A stretch of DNA of 64,000 bases, from the NCBI RefSeq assembly GCF_027921745.1, contig NC_079240.1, positions 985,001-1,049,000 of the forward strand, read 5' to 3'. The stretch's first letter is position 1. Every line of letters starts with the position of its first letter. The notes under the pieces were generated by a model. It was not told the DNA's origin. It saw only the letters and a list, made by a program, of their open reading frames with translations, and did not search any database. The stretch comes from Schizosaccharomyces osmophilus. Taxonomy: Eukaryota > Ascomycota > Schizosaccharomycetes > Schizosaccharomycetales > Schizosaccharomycetaceae. Shown piece by piece: positions 11,792-21,481 of the stretch. A program made the position numbers and the translations under genes.

Positions 11792-12512
11792 TAGATTCGA
11801 ATAGGATGTGTACTATGGGTAACGGATTACTTTGGATTTCTGGTTATTTTCTTTTTTTTCCTTTTAATAATTTTGGCTTCATGAGCAAGCTGGCCGCTTC
11901 TATGTTGGCAAAAAGCAGACAGTTTCACTATTGTGGCATGGCATAAATGACTGCAAATTTATGCTGAACATCACAATTGCAGCGTTTAAATATAAAATCA
12001 AAAATCTATGAAATATGTGATACATTGCGGTCTGTATTCGTGTAAAATGGTTTCTTGGATAGCTACCTGAAAGGTTAATGCATACCTTTTCGCTTTGTTT
12101 GTCTTACGAGTCAGCTGCAAAACCCGAAATGGATGTACTTTTTTTTCTTGGCATGTTTTTATCATATTTTTGTTTTCTGTTTATGAGCAGTAATGAAATA
12201 TGTTGGCGAGTATGACAAAAAGTCATAGACGATTTAGCAGAAAAAACAAATTAAATCAAAACCAGTAGAAAGAAAGATATTTTTTTAGATATGTAGTATT
12301 TATTTTTTGCCATTTCAATTCGATTTTTTAGCCCTTTGTGTTTACATTGAATTTTTTCTTTCGAGTTTGACGTCAAGATGCAATACATATATACCATGAC
12401 AGACGTCGCACATTCCCGAGTGGTAGTTACAAATAGCCAACAACAGGAAAAGAAAGTCATACTAGAGATCCCCTAACAATCCATTTTTTATTATTGAAAT
12501 AGGCAATCGACT
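11792..12512. other. Intergenic region upstream of the oxysterol-binding protein gene
   Basis: This is 721 bp of AT-rich sequence. It holds a full CRE (listed separately) and, some 15-30 bp downstream of it, a TATATA-like stretch (CATATATACC, about 12386-12395) that could serve as a TATA box. No coding sequence or structured RNA was recognised. Confidence 0.6.
12367..12376 (+). promoter_or_regulatory. CRE / ATF-CREB site upstream of the Osh gene
   Basis: TTGACGTCAA is a perfect 10-bp palindrome containing the full TGACGTCA octamer, about 140 bp before the start codon at 12513. In fission yeast this octamer is bound by the Atf1-Pcr1 bZIP dimer. A second ACGTC half-site lies about 35 bp downstream (GACGTCG near 12403). 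Binding here is inferred, not shown. Confidence 0.55.
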
Positions 12513-14293
12513 ATGCCTCGTATGTACAGAAGCAGCTCGAATAATTTTGAAAAAGAGCCGTGGTTTTCTAGGTATTTGATGGACTAACAAGCAATTCTAG
12601 ATGACAAACAAGACAGAGACACGGAGGAAATCGAAGATGAGAGCAAGGTTTGTACTACTGAACATTAGAAGCAAGCAAATTTATGTGGTCGTTAGGAACG
12701 CTTGCAGGAATGGACGATCTATATAGTTTCTTGCTTGCTTCTTACTTTGTATAGTAGACTGATTGTTAACACAAAATTTTAGAATATCATTCTTGGAATT
12801 GTGTCTCAATTGAGGTAAGCTAACAACTTTGCTCGCTGAATAGGTATAGCTGACTTTTTCAATTTAGACCGAACATGGACTTATCAAAGGTAACGCTCCC
12901 TACGTTTGTTTTGGAGCCAAAATCGATGTTGGAACGTATTACCAAGTATGTGGCTATCCTATATGAAAGGTGTTTTGGTAAACACATTTTGTATGAATAA
13001 ACGTGGAATCGATGAACTAACAAAAGGACTAGCTTTATGAGTCATCCAGATTTCCTGCTTCCAGTTCCTCATGTACCTTCCGCTGAAGAAAGATTTCTAG
13101 ACGTGTGTCGATTCTACCTTTCAGGATGGCATATTCGCCCTCCAGGTGTGAAAAAGCCATTGAACCCAGTTTTGGGAGAGACATTTACAGGGTTTTGGAA
13201 GTTTCCTCCTTCTGGTCCCTCAAGTCCTGGGTTGGAAAACCTGAATGGTGCCGCGGTATATATTTCTGAGCAGGTGTGCCACCATCCTCCCATCAGTGCC
13301 TATTTTTATTATTGTCCCCAATATAAAATTCGCGTTGACGGTGTGCTAAAACCTAGATCACGATTCTTAGGCAACTCTGCAGCGAGTATTATGGAGGGAG
13401 TTGCCAGTATGAAGTTTATTGAACGGAACGAGGAGTATATCCTAACCCAGCCTAATATGTATGCTCGTGGCATTTTGTTTGGCAAAATGCGTATAGAGTT
13501 AGGAGACCACGTTACCGTGCGTTGTCCAAACACGGATTTGGCAGCTGAAATTGAATTTAAAGTGAAGGGCTTCATTAGTGGAACTTACAATTCCATTGCA
13601 GGAAAAGTAAAGCGTATAAGCACAGGTGAGGTGTTATACAAGCTTTCTGGAAAGTGGGATTCTGAAATTATCTTGGAAAATGCTAGCACAGGAAAGTCAT
13701 CTACATTTTTGGATGTCTCAGAATTGCCCGTGTATCCCGTCACGTCTCGGCCCTTGGAAGAGCAAGAATCTCACGAATCACAAAAATTGTGGTATGACAC
13801 ATGCGAAGGTGTTAAAGCTCGAGACCAATCTGTCGCAACAAAGTCAAAGACTGCGATCGAAGATAATCAACGCGAGAAGGCTAAAGCACGAGAAGCTAAC
13901 AATGAAAAATGGCATCCAAGATATTTCAAACAAACTGGACCCGAAGAATATGAGCTTAACATGGATATTCCATACAACGCACCTGACGCCGAAGTACTCT
14001 GTAGATTAGACAGTTTTATACCAATTTTTAGTGAAAGAGATCGTGCACACTTTCGAAGCCTTGTTGGTGGAGGCTCAGGACCCCGATCCTCAACCCAAAG
14101 ACCGGACCCTCATAAGCAAGTAAGGGATTTCGACAAGGCAGGATTGAATGGAAATTGTCCTCCAAACATGCGTGATAGACCTAACCCAGCTTCTAGTTTC
14201 GTAACATACCGAAGTGATAATGGATCTGTAGACGAATATCATGATGCTCAATTGCCGGATCAAAAAATTCTCTCACAATTAGAGGAAAATTAA
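12513..14293 (+). CDS. Oxysterol-binding protein, Osh6/Osh7-like lipid exchanger (5 exons)
   Basis: Exons are 12513-12519, 12601-12647, 12783-12814, 12868-12945 and 13033-14293, giving 474 aa. Phases agree and the spliced N-terminal part reads NIILGIVSQLRP-NMDLSKVTLPTFVLEP, which aligns with the start of the ORD in S. cerevisiae Osh6/7. The large exon carries KKPLNPVLGE, the family signature as EQVCHHPP (usually EQVSHHPP), the FLGNS loop and GILFGKMRIELGDH. There is no PH or ankyrin region, so it is a short, soluble ORP. The Osh6/7 group exchanges phosphatidylserine for PI4P at ER-plasma membrane contacts. A Gly/Ser/Pro-rich tail of about 75 residues follows the domain. Exon 1 (ATGCCTC only) is the least certain part, and the donor of intron 2 is GTTTGT. 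The position matches S. pombe SPCC23B6.01c. Confidence 0.88.
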
Positions 14294-15405
14294 TTTGGGT
14301 TATATGTATTGGAGAAGGAATGCTAAATGTAAATATTTCGGGTTTGGGTTCTTTTTCTCTAGGGGTCCTATTTGTACTTTCACTTTAAACGACACCATTC
14401 TAGTGAAATGCATGACAAGCAAGTTTGTCCCTTCATCGATAATGGACCAAGGTGTTTGTCGCGTATTCAATAACTAGTTGGTGATGAAACATACAAAGTC
14501 AAGTCTTTGCTATGAAGAAGATCCCTATGAGTTGACTCCAATCTACGGAAATTTTCTGGTCGGGTTACGAAATTTAATGCCACACGAGTTGTATGAACGT
14601 TTTAATATAAATTTTATCTTTTTTTCTATTACATTTATTTATACAATAGGATTGTGTGCTTGTCTCAATTATCGACTATAGATATCGCTACTAGTTTATG
14701 TTTGAATGATAAATATATATCAGTTGAGTTGTATGTATTCAAAAGTTTTGTCTTGGTACTATTTGAGTAGGGTAATTTAATCATTTCTATGTTGCTTTTA
14801 TTGTTTGCATATAAAGGCTGGTGTTTCCATGCTTGAAAATAGTTCAACTTTGACAAGGAGTCAGCAAGCAATGGAATAGAATGGACGGTGTGGATTGGAA
14901 TTTTTTTATAGGAGTTTTTAATTAAAGAAAAAATCACCACTGGGAGTTACCCTTGAAAAAGCTACAACTTTTATTTCTATTTTTTCTTTACTAGCTTCTA
15001 CTTATTTACGAACGTATTGCGGTGCAAGGCGACTTATAAACAGACACGAAATAGCTGAAAGAGAGAATGAATTTTAAAGGCAAAAAGAAAAACACGAACT
15101 ATAAAAATACATAATTTTCGTTTAAACTTGATTATTTAATTTGAAAATGTATGGTAGACGATCTTGCTTATTCTGGATTTTTCGTAGAGGTTCGCTGATG
15201 AGAATCGTCATACCCTTATATAGCGCGGTGGGTGAGTACTGGAATTCCAGTTGACCGGAGCGAAGTTGTTCGTAAAGCGAGAAAACAACGAAAAACGAAC
15301 GAAAACACGTCGGAAAACGTGTATTAAGGATAATTTCATCGATTTCTGGTATTATATTTAGGTTACGAAGAAAATTTCATTGAGATAGGATTTGAAACGA
15401 GCAAA
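14294..15405. other. Intergenic region upstream of sti1
   Basis: This is 1.1 kb of AT-rich sequence. The short frames at 14295-14681 have no recognisable content and directly follow the Osh stop, so I read them as 3' untranslated. A TATATA box lies at 15216-15221. The 5' leader of sti1 is A-rich and holds a 6-bp inverted repeat (ACACGT / ACGTGT, 15305-15322). No RNA gene was seen. Confidence 0.6.
15216..15221 (+). promoter_or_regulatory. TATA box of sti1
   Basis: TATATA within CCTTATATAGCG, about 190 bp before the sti1 ATG, is the only strong TATA element in the near upstream region. It is a sequence match only. Confidence 0.4.
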
Positions 15406-17160
15406 ATGGCAGAAGATTTGAAAGCAAAGGGTAATACCGCATTCGCCCAAAAGGATTACAAGACTGCGATTGACTACTTCACACAAGCAATCCAATTAGA
15501 CGGTAATAATCATATTCTATACTCGAACCGCTCAGCTTGTTTTGCATCAGAGAAGGACTACAAAAACGCTTTAGAAGATGCCACCAAATGCACGAACATC
15601 AAGCATGACTGGGCGAAAGGATGGTCGCGTAAGGGAGCAGCCTTACATGGTTTAGGAGACCTGACGGCTGCTAAAGCTGCTTTTGAAGAAGGCCTGAAGT
15701 TTGACTCTAAGAATGCCCAACTCTTGAACGGTCTAAAGAGTGTTGAGGCTGCCCAAAGCTCAACTGGCGGGGATGGTGGCTTTAATCCATTCGCCAAAAT
15801 GACTTCCCAATTGAATGACCCCAAGTTTATTCAAAAGTTAGCAAGCAACCCAGAAACAGCATCTTTGTTGGGTGACGCTGGCTTTATGACCAAACTTCAA
15901 AACATCCAGAAGAATCCTGGCTCTATTATGTCTGAATTGGGTGACCCACGTATGATGAAGGTAATTGGTATGCTCATGGGCATCGACGTCAACATGAAGG
16001 GTGAAGAAGATGCCTCTACTAACACCAACGAGCCTGCTTCTTCTTCTGAGGCCTCCAAATCGGAACCTGCTCCTAAGGAAGAAGCCAAACACGAGCCTGC
16101 TGCTCAACCTATGGAGGAAGATAAATCTCCTGAAGAAATCGAAGAACATGCTAGCGAAGCAGCTCTTCGCAAAAAGGCTGACGAGGCCAAGCAAGTCGGT
16201 AATGAAAATTACAAGAAGCGCAACTTCCCTGTTGCTATTGAACACTACAGGAAAGCCTGGGATACTTATAAAGATATCACATATCTAAATAATCTCGCTG
16301 CCGCTTATTACGAAGCTGATGAGTTGGACAACTGCGAATCTACTTGCAAAGAAGCCATTGAACAAGGTCGTGACTTGCGTGCTGATTTCAAATTAATCGC
16401 CAAGGCCCTTGGCCGTTTGGGTACTACTTATCAAAAGCGCGGTGACCTTGCTAACGCTATTGACTATTTCCAACGTTCTCTTACTGAACACCGTAGTCCC
16501 GATATCCTTACAAAGCTGAAGGATGTTGAAAAGCTTAAAGAAAAGATAGACCGTGAAGCTTACATTGACCCTGCCAAGGCTGATGAAGCCCGATCTAAGG
16601 GTAACGATCTTTTCAAGGCCGGTGATTTTGCTGGTGCCGTCAAGGAATATACTGAAATGACTAAACGTGCTCCCACTGATCCTCGTGGTTTCAGCAACCG
16701 TGCTGCAGCTTACCTTAAGGTCATGGCACCTGCCGAGTGCATTCGTGATTGCAATCAGGCTATCCAATTTGATCCCACTTTTGCTAAAGCCTATGTTCGT
16801 AAGGCTCAAGCTTTGTTCATGTTGAAGGATTACGGAAAATGTATCGATGCTTGCAATACCGCTGCTGACGTCGATCGTAAAGAGCCTAATACTGGTAAAA
16901 ACATTCGCGAAATCGATTCGCAATTGCAAAAGTGCATGAATGCAATGGCCTCTCAAAGACAAAATGAAACCGAAGAAGAGACAATGGCCCGTATCCAAAA
17001 CGATCCTGACGTTTTGGCTATTCTCCAAGATCCTGCCATGCAAGCTATCCTTGGCCAGGCTCGTGAGAACCCTGCCGCTTTAATGGAACACATGAAGAGC
17101 CCTGCCGTTAAAAGCAAGATCGACAAACTTATTGCCAGTGGTGTTATTCGCCTTGGATAA
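15406..17160 (+). CDS. sti1: Sti1, Hsp70/Hsp90 co-chaperone (STI1/Hop)
   Basis: Single exon, 584 aa, close to S. pombe Sti1 (about 590). Domains in order: TPR1 (about residues 3-113, starting LKAKGNTAFAQKDYKTAIDYF), DP1 helical domain (about 126-195, NPFAKMTSQLNDPKF), an acidic Ser/Glu/Pro linker, TPR2A (about 255-370), TPR2B (about 387-500, SKGNDLFKAGDF) and DP2 (about 525-584, ending KLIASGVIRLG). The TPR clamps bind the EEVD tails of Hsp70 and Hsp90 and pass client proteins between them in the cytosol. The coding sequence looks strongly codon-biased, as expected of an abundant protein. No clear heat-shock element was found upstream. Confidence 0.97.
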   Translation: MAEDLKAKGNTAFAQKDYKTAIDYFTQAIQLDGNNHILYSNRSACFASEKDYKNALEDATKCTNIKHDWAKGWSRKGAALHGLGDLTAAKAAFEEGLKFDSKNAQLLNGLKSVEAAQSSTGGDGGFNPFAKMTSQLNDPKFIQKLASNPETASLLGDAGFMTKLQNIQKNPGSIMSELGDPRMMKVIGMLMGIDVNMKGEEDASTNTNEPASSSEASKSEPAPKEEAKHEPAAQPMEEDKSPEEIEEHASEAALRKKADEAKQVGNENYKKRNFPVAIEHYRKAWDTYKDITYLNNLAAAYYEADELDNCESTCKEAIEQGRDLRADFKLIAKALGRLGTTYQKRGDLANAIDYFQRSLTEHRSPDILTKLKDVEKLKEKIDREAYIDPAKADEARSKGNDLFKAGDFAGAVKEYTEMTKRAPTDPRGFSNRAAAYLKVMAPAECIRDCNQAIQFDPTFAKAYVRKAQALFMLKDYGKCIDACNTAADVDRKEPNTGKNIREIDSQLQKCMNAMASQRQNETEEETMARIQNDPDVLAILQDPAMQAILGQARENPAALMEHMKSPAVKSKIDKLIASGVIRLG

Positions 17161-17570
17161 GTAAAAGTTACTTGAATTATGACAAAGCGAAAACCATAGA
17201 AAAATATAATGTTTTTTTTTAAGTTCAGAGTTGATCATGTTTGCTTAATTTACCTTCAATAAATAAAATTTAGGTCATGTTTTTCCCCAAATTGATTTTT
17301 ATGTCTTACAGTATTTTAGAATATCATTGTCATACATTGGAATTGCTAAAACACAAACAATGATATACCATATAAAAGATATAAATATAATTACAATTAA
17401 AGATACATACAAAAACTTCTAATCCTTTGTTGCTGATTTCAAAATGCTTAACTAACATAATCAACAATCTTCCATGAGTTTTGATGAATAGCTCACCACA
17501 AAAAATACTGCCCAACAATACTTGGAAGGTGTATACCATACAGTTCCGAGTAAACACGACCCTATATTGG
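17161..17570. other. Convergent 3' region between sti1 and bye1
   Basis: This 410-bp AT-rich spacer lies between two convergent stop codons. It holds T-runs and AATAAA-like words (AATAAATAAA near 17259-17270), consistent with 3' processing of sti1. Nothing else is seen. Confidence 0.55.
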
Positions 17571-19742
17571 CTACCTTGAGAATTTGCTTTGTTCATCAAG
17601 GATTGCTTTTTGCATAAACTTTGGATCAATGGCGAGATTAGGGTTTGCCTTAATAAGAGGATTGCTCTCTACAACATGCCTTACTAAAAAAATGTCTTCT
17701 TGACTTAGCACATTAAGTAATCTTTTTAAAGAATTATCCAAAGTATCTTCATTTTCAGTAGCGCTGGGCTTTGAAGTAGGGAGAGAAGATAACATCGTAG
17801 AAGCGGAACCCAAAGAGGGCGTATTTTCAATGCCTTCGCCTCTCGCATTAGTCTTGTTTAAAACAAAAACTCCTAGCAAAGACAAAGATTCTCTGTTCTT
17901 CGGTAACTTGGAATCGTGCAGCAAGTTCACTACTTCAGGAACATCTTCACCTGAAGGAATAGGAATTATGTACGCGTCCTTAACAGAGGCAGATTTGGAG
18001 CGTAGGACACCATATCGATTCCGTTCTAAAAAATAAGAGTATAAAACATTAAACCCATCGATTTCATTGCTGTTAGTTGGAAGAAACAAAATAGAGACAA
18101 TGCTCTTGGACTGAGACTTTTGCAATGCCTGTAAATATTGAAGAGTTGAAGAGATACTTATTCTACCTTCAATTAAAGCAGTTGAAGACAAAATCTCAAA
18201 CAAAAATTTGAAGTCGATATGACCACTCGATAATATAGCTTCTGCGGAAAATTCAGAGACGGACGCCATCTTCACCTTTCCCTTCCATAGAGCATTCTTT
18301 TTGGTCGAAACATTCTCTACTTCTGGGACCTCTTCTTCCTCTTCTTTAGGTGAATACGGAGAAGACAGATGCTCATTATTAGTGAGTGATTCCTTCTCGA
18401 CTATATCTAGTACAGAAGGATCGTCAATCTCAACGATCGAAGGTAAATTTACATTTTTTTTTATTTCACTAGTATCTTCTTTTTTAATATAATCATTAGA
18501 AGGTTCGTCAGAGTTGGAAGCAGACTTGCTTTCAGAAAAAGCAGGTGATTCAATCTTCTCTGGGGCAGTACCTTCTTCAGGTGGAGGAGGAGGAATAGTT
18601 ACTTTGCTCGGCAATAGTATGGTTGAGTTGTTTGTATCGATATCGACAATTTGTTCGTCTTGCACAACCATTTCACCATTTTGCATAGTACGAATGCGAT
18701 AGCCGAGAGTATGTTGCTTCAAAACAGTATTCTCAGTGCTTTGCTGACGAATAGTTTCAGCCAAAGACTTCAAGTCTGGATTTGCCATTTCTTCGCTGGT
18801 CATGTGAACCAGTTTGGAGAACGGAATTTCTTGCTTTAAAACACGAGCACGGAAAGCAGGGTTTTTGTCATCAACCAAATTAAAGCGAAGGGCCCGAAAC
18901 TTTTCTCTATATTTATTATTTGGATTTGCACTTTGGTTTTCATTATACGATAGCTCTAAAAACATGGTATTTTCCAATTTTAGAGCCGAGACTGTGGGAT
19001 TTATTCCCTGTAAACCAGTGACACCTTCTTCGCCAGCCTTTTTTATAATAGTTTCGATAACTGAGACCCAGGCTTTAGCGACACTCCTTCTAACTGGATT
19101 TTTTAGTTCCTCGACCGATGAACTTATATTTAAATCCTCCTGGGAAGCTGCTTCGGTTTGAGGTTTTTGTTCTGTACCTTTGACACGTTTGGAAGCATAG
19201 GAAGGGGGTTCAAAAGAAGTCACTTTGCGCTTACCAGCAATAAAACTGGTAGAATCCGAAATGCCAGCAGGAGAAGGAGCGGCATCAGACGAAGATTGGG
19301 ATGATATTGATGATGGCGACTCCTCTCTTTCTTCAGGAACAAACGTTGACTCTTTATCTTTAACGGTGAAAGTTTCAGATGGTTCATCCACTTTTCCCTG
19401 TTCTATGTATGAATCATGTGGAGGTTGAGCAATAAAATATTGCGGAGACTTTGAGTTTTGGAATGAAGGTTCTTCCTGCTCATTTTCATGGTCACTTTCA
19501 GCTGGCCGTCGACATGTTTCACAAAAAAAGCTTTCAGGAATTGTCTCTTCCGAAAGTCCAACACAACCGGCATGTTGCCAGCAATCACAACCGTCGCATT
19601 GAACCCAAACATCGCCGTTATCTGCCTGAAAACCGCAAATGCAACGAACTGCCGGTTCGTTTTCAGTGTCAATTGCAAGATCTCCTTCAGCAGCTTTTGT
19701 AGTGACCCTTCTTTTTCTCGTAGATTTTCTAGTTAAGCTCAT
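17571..19742 (-). CDS. bye1: Bye1, PHD-TFIIS-SPOC transcription elongation regulator
   Basis: Single exon, 723 aa, about the length of S. pombe Bye1. A basic N-terminus (RKSTRKRRVTTK) is followed by a PHD finger at residues 32-78 with the Cys4-His-Cys3 set visible (C34, C36, C49, C52, H57, C60, C74, C77). A TFIIS-like central domain spans about 217-330, a low-complexity acidic region about 350-475, and a SPOC domain about 480-630. In yeast, Bye1 binds methylated histone H3 tails through the PHD finger and RNA polymerase II through the TFIIS-like domain. The PHD keeps W57-region aromatic residues (DCWQHAGC). The gene is convergent with sti1 and divergent from the next gene. Confidence 0.93.
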   Translation of the reverse strand: MSLTRKSTRKRRVTTKAAEGDLAIDTENEPAVRCICGFQADNGDVWVQCDGCDCWQHAGCVGLSEETIPESFFCETCRRPAESDHENEQEEPSFQNSKSPQYFIAQPPHDSYIEQGKVDEPSETFTVKDKESTFVPEEREESPSSISSQSSSDAAPSPAGISDSTSFIAGKRKVTSFEPPSYASKRVKGTEQKPQTEAASQEDLNISSSVEELKNPVRRSVAKAWVSVIETIIKKAGEEGVTGLQGINPTVSALKLENTMFLELSYNENQSANPNNKYREKFRALRFNLVDDKNPAFRARVLKQEIPFSKLVHMTSEEMANPDLKSLAETIRQQSTENTVLKQHTLGYRIRTMQNGEMVVQDEQIVDIDTNNSTILLPSKVTIPPPPPEEGTAPEKIESPAFSESKSASNSDEPSNDYIKKEDTSEIKKNVNLPSIVEIDDPSVLDIVEKESLTNNEHLSSPYSPKEEEEEVPEVENVSTKKNALWKGKVKMASVSEFSAEAILSSGHIDFKFLFEILSSTALIEGRISISSTLQYLQALQKSQSKSIVSILFLPTNSNEIDGFNVLYSYFLERNRYGVLRSKSASVKDAYIIPIPSGEDVPEVVNLLHDSKLPKNRESLSLLGVFVLNKTNARGEGIENTPSLGSASTMLSSLPTSKPSATENEDTLDNSLKRLLNVLSQEDIFLVRHVVESNPLIKANPNLAIDPKFMQKAILDEQSKFSR

Positions 19743-20072
19743 GTTTTCTAGGAGAACTAAATCTTCTGTGAAGCTTCGTTAGCAAAGTTTTTCTATTTCA
19801 AAACGCCCAGACTCATACCAATTCGTATTCTAGCCGTTAAATATTATCAGGTCGTATATTAATTAACGTATTCCCGAATCCATAACAAGAGTCATATATT
19901 GTTGACTATCGAAAGAATTTTTTGTGATTTGGTGGAATGGTAAGTGATGAGTAGTTACTAGTATTGGCTACACCTAAACGCGACTTTGAAGAAAAGCATC
20001 TTTGAGTCGAATTTTGACTGTTGGATAATTTAAAGGTAATTTTAGAGAAAAAGTATTGTATATTTATTTAAA
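19743..20072. other. Divergent promoter region between bye1 and the ZNF830-like gene
   Basis: This 330-bp AT-rich region is shared by two divergent genes. A TATATTAATTAA stretch is present, but no known regulatory motif stands out. Confidence 0.5.
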
Positions 20073-20711
20073 ATGGGAGATGCCCGAGATTTACTTCAAA
20101 GAATCAAGCAAGAAAGAGCCGGAGTGAAACGGGTGCGAAGTGACTCAATTCAAGAAAATAAAAAACAAAAAGCTTTACCAAATGATAATAACAAAAAAAT
20201 TACAAAATATGAAGTTTCGCCAGACAGCATTTCTCAAGCAAGATTGAAGCCTTCTAACGATGAAATTGCCAAAAGTCAGGCCAAAACCAGCTTACCAGAT
20301 GACTTTTTTGATGAATCCGTACCAAAAAATGAAAATCTTATTAATGAGGAATGGTCTTTTTTCCAAAACGAAATTAATGGCATCGAACAGCAAGCAACAC
20401 AGAAGGAGTCTTTGCTCCAAGAAGAAGAACTCAGAAAGCAAAGTGAAGCATCTGATTTAAAAGAAAAAGAGCCTTCAAATGACCAGGCTTTGTCTGATGA
20501 AGTGGATACTAATTTACATCCTGATGATTATGACGCTCTCTACCTCGAAGACTCAAATCACGATTATAGAGGGAAGCTCTCCTTAATAATAAAAAGCTTC
20601 CAAAACAAACAACAGGAATCTTTGGAATCGGCAACAAATGTTTATGATGAAGAATCAGAAGGTTCTATAATAGACGATAGTTCTTTGTGGGGCTTTCAAG
20701 AAAACACATAA
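20073..20711 (+). CDS. ZNF830/CCDC16-like C-terminal-type nuclear protein, no zinc finger
   Basis: Single exon, 212 aa. Visible features: a basic stretch near the N-terminus (KRVRSDSIQENKKQK), then SLPDDFFD followed by EEWSFFQNEI, and later YRGKLSLIIKSFQNKQQ and an acidic end with DDSSLWGFQ. These blocks fall in the same order as in human ZNF830, whose C-terminal half has LPEGFFD, EWDEFQ, a YRR..K..NRQ helix and a DW-type ending. ZNF830 is associated with spliceosomes and DNA repair. The C2H2 zinc finger at the front of ZNF830 is absent here, and no upstream exon supplying one was found. It sits where S. pombe has SPCC645.12c. The function is inferred only by family; the gene itself is well supported by length, position and codon pattern. 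Confidence 0.7.
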   Translation: MGDARDLLQRIKQERAGVKRVRSDSIQENKKQKALPNDNNKKITKYEVSPDSISQARLKPSNDEIAKSQAKTSLPDDFFDESVPKNENLINEEWSFFQNEINGIEQQATQKESLLQEEELRKQSEASDLKEKEPSNDQALSDEVDTNLHPDDYDALYLEDSNHDYRGKLSLIIKSFQNKQQESLESATNVYDEESEGSIIDDSSLWGFQENT

Positions 20712-20765
20712 AGTTTATTACACATGAAAAAGTGCGGTGGAAATTTGTATTTGTGTTGTTTTCGA

Positions 20766-20778
20766 TTTGTTTGTTTAC
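20766..20778 (-). promoter_or_regulatory. FLEX / Mei4 forkhead site upstream of mug117
   Basis: On the minus strand these bases read GTAAACAAACAAA, a perfect match to the fission-yeast FLEX consensus bound by the meiotic forkhead factor Mei4. The site is about 80 bp before the mug117 ATG. A second forkhead core, GTAAACA, is at 20829-20835, followed by a TATAAT-like stretch at about 20844. Mid-meiotic induction is inferred. Confidence 0.65.
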
Positions 20779-20858
20779 TAGAACAAGGTGCTGCAGGTTT
20801 ATATGCGCCTGTTCTCCATAGATCCTTTGTAAACATAGTATCCTTATAATAATTACCA

Positions 20859-21401
20859 ATGCGCCAGGAAATGTTTATTAGTTTCGTCATTTCATTAATT
20901 CAGGTTTGTCAGTCGTTTGCTTCACCGATCTCAAAAGATGCGAACGATTTTAATCCAACGGATCATTATGCTCCTACGAAAAATTTGAAGGAGAAAAAAA
21001 GCTTGTTTAATTTCCTTGGTTATGACAATTCCGTTTTCCCTAATGATTGCAAAGGCTCAATGTTATGCCCTATGCTACGAGGCGAAAGTCGAGCCTGTCC
21101 TTATGCTTATATGAAGTACAATCGTACACTAATATATCATGGGTACACCTCCTATACAGCGAACTGGTGTACTGCGATATACAAATGTGACGGTGACTAT
21201 CCTAGCCGCACGGGTAACGAAATCATAGAGCAATTTGATCAACTTGATTTACAATGTGCTTCTTGTGGAACTCGACACTTTGAAGATGAATCGACCGGAA
21301 CGCGCTGTTATGTGCGACTTAATTACTGTTACCCTGATTGTACAGAACTTCTACCTGAAACTACAGAATATGAGTACAAAGAGCCTGTTCGAGATTGGTA
21401 A
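20859..21401 (+). CDS. mug117: Mug117-like secreted Cys-rich protein with a KP4-type cysteine pattern
   Basis: Single exon, 180 aa. A signal peptide is clear (hydrophobic about residues 5-20, likely cleavage near QSFA-SP). The second Met, at residue 5, could equally be the start. The mature chain has ten cysteines (C64, C70, C80, C104, C110, C133, C136, C150, C157, C161) and one sequon (N88-R-T). The spacing CKGSMLC and CASCG, with a C-terminal LNYC, resembles the fungal KP4 killer-protein fold, which also has ten cysteines with CRGSSQC and CRVCG. No transmembrane segment or GPI signal is seen. Position and promoter (FLEX) fit S. pombe mug117, a meiotically induced gene of unknown function. 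The gene looks intact. Whether it has any toxin-like activity is unknown. Confidence 0.82.
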   Translation: MRQEMFISFVISLIQVCQSFASPISKDANDFNPTDHYAPTKNLKEKKSLFNFLGYDNSVFPNDCKGSMLCPMLRGESRACPYAYMKYNRTLIYHGYTSYTANWCTAIYKCDGDYPSRTGNEIIEQFDQLDLQCASCGTRHFEDESTGTRCYVRLNYCYPDCTELLPETTEYEYKEPVRDW

Positions 21402-21481
21402 AAATATATAAATGTCTATTGATCTGCCATCTCGAACCATGAGCAGACGCACTAAATCCGCGCTTGCTCTGTGTTTCAATT

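Noticed and set aside
12572-12600. 29-bp intron in the Osh gene (GTATTT to CTAG)
   Set aside because: Too short to be likely. The 81-bp intron from GTATGT at 12520 to the same acceptor is canonical and keeps phase.
13626-14009. 127-codon frame on + in another frame of the Osh exon
   Set aside because: It is a shadow of the conserved ORD coding sequence.
15230-15390. Heat-shock elements in the sti1 promoter
   Set aside because: GAA and TTC words occur (for example GGAATTCC), but none at the required nGAAnnTTCn spacing.
16393-17043. 216-codon open frame on minus inside sti1
   Set aside because: It lies wholly antisense to the well-conserved sti1 coding sequence and has no recognisable domain. 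Codon-biased genes often open an antisense frame.
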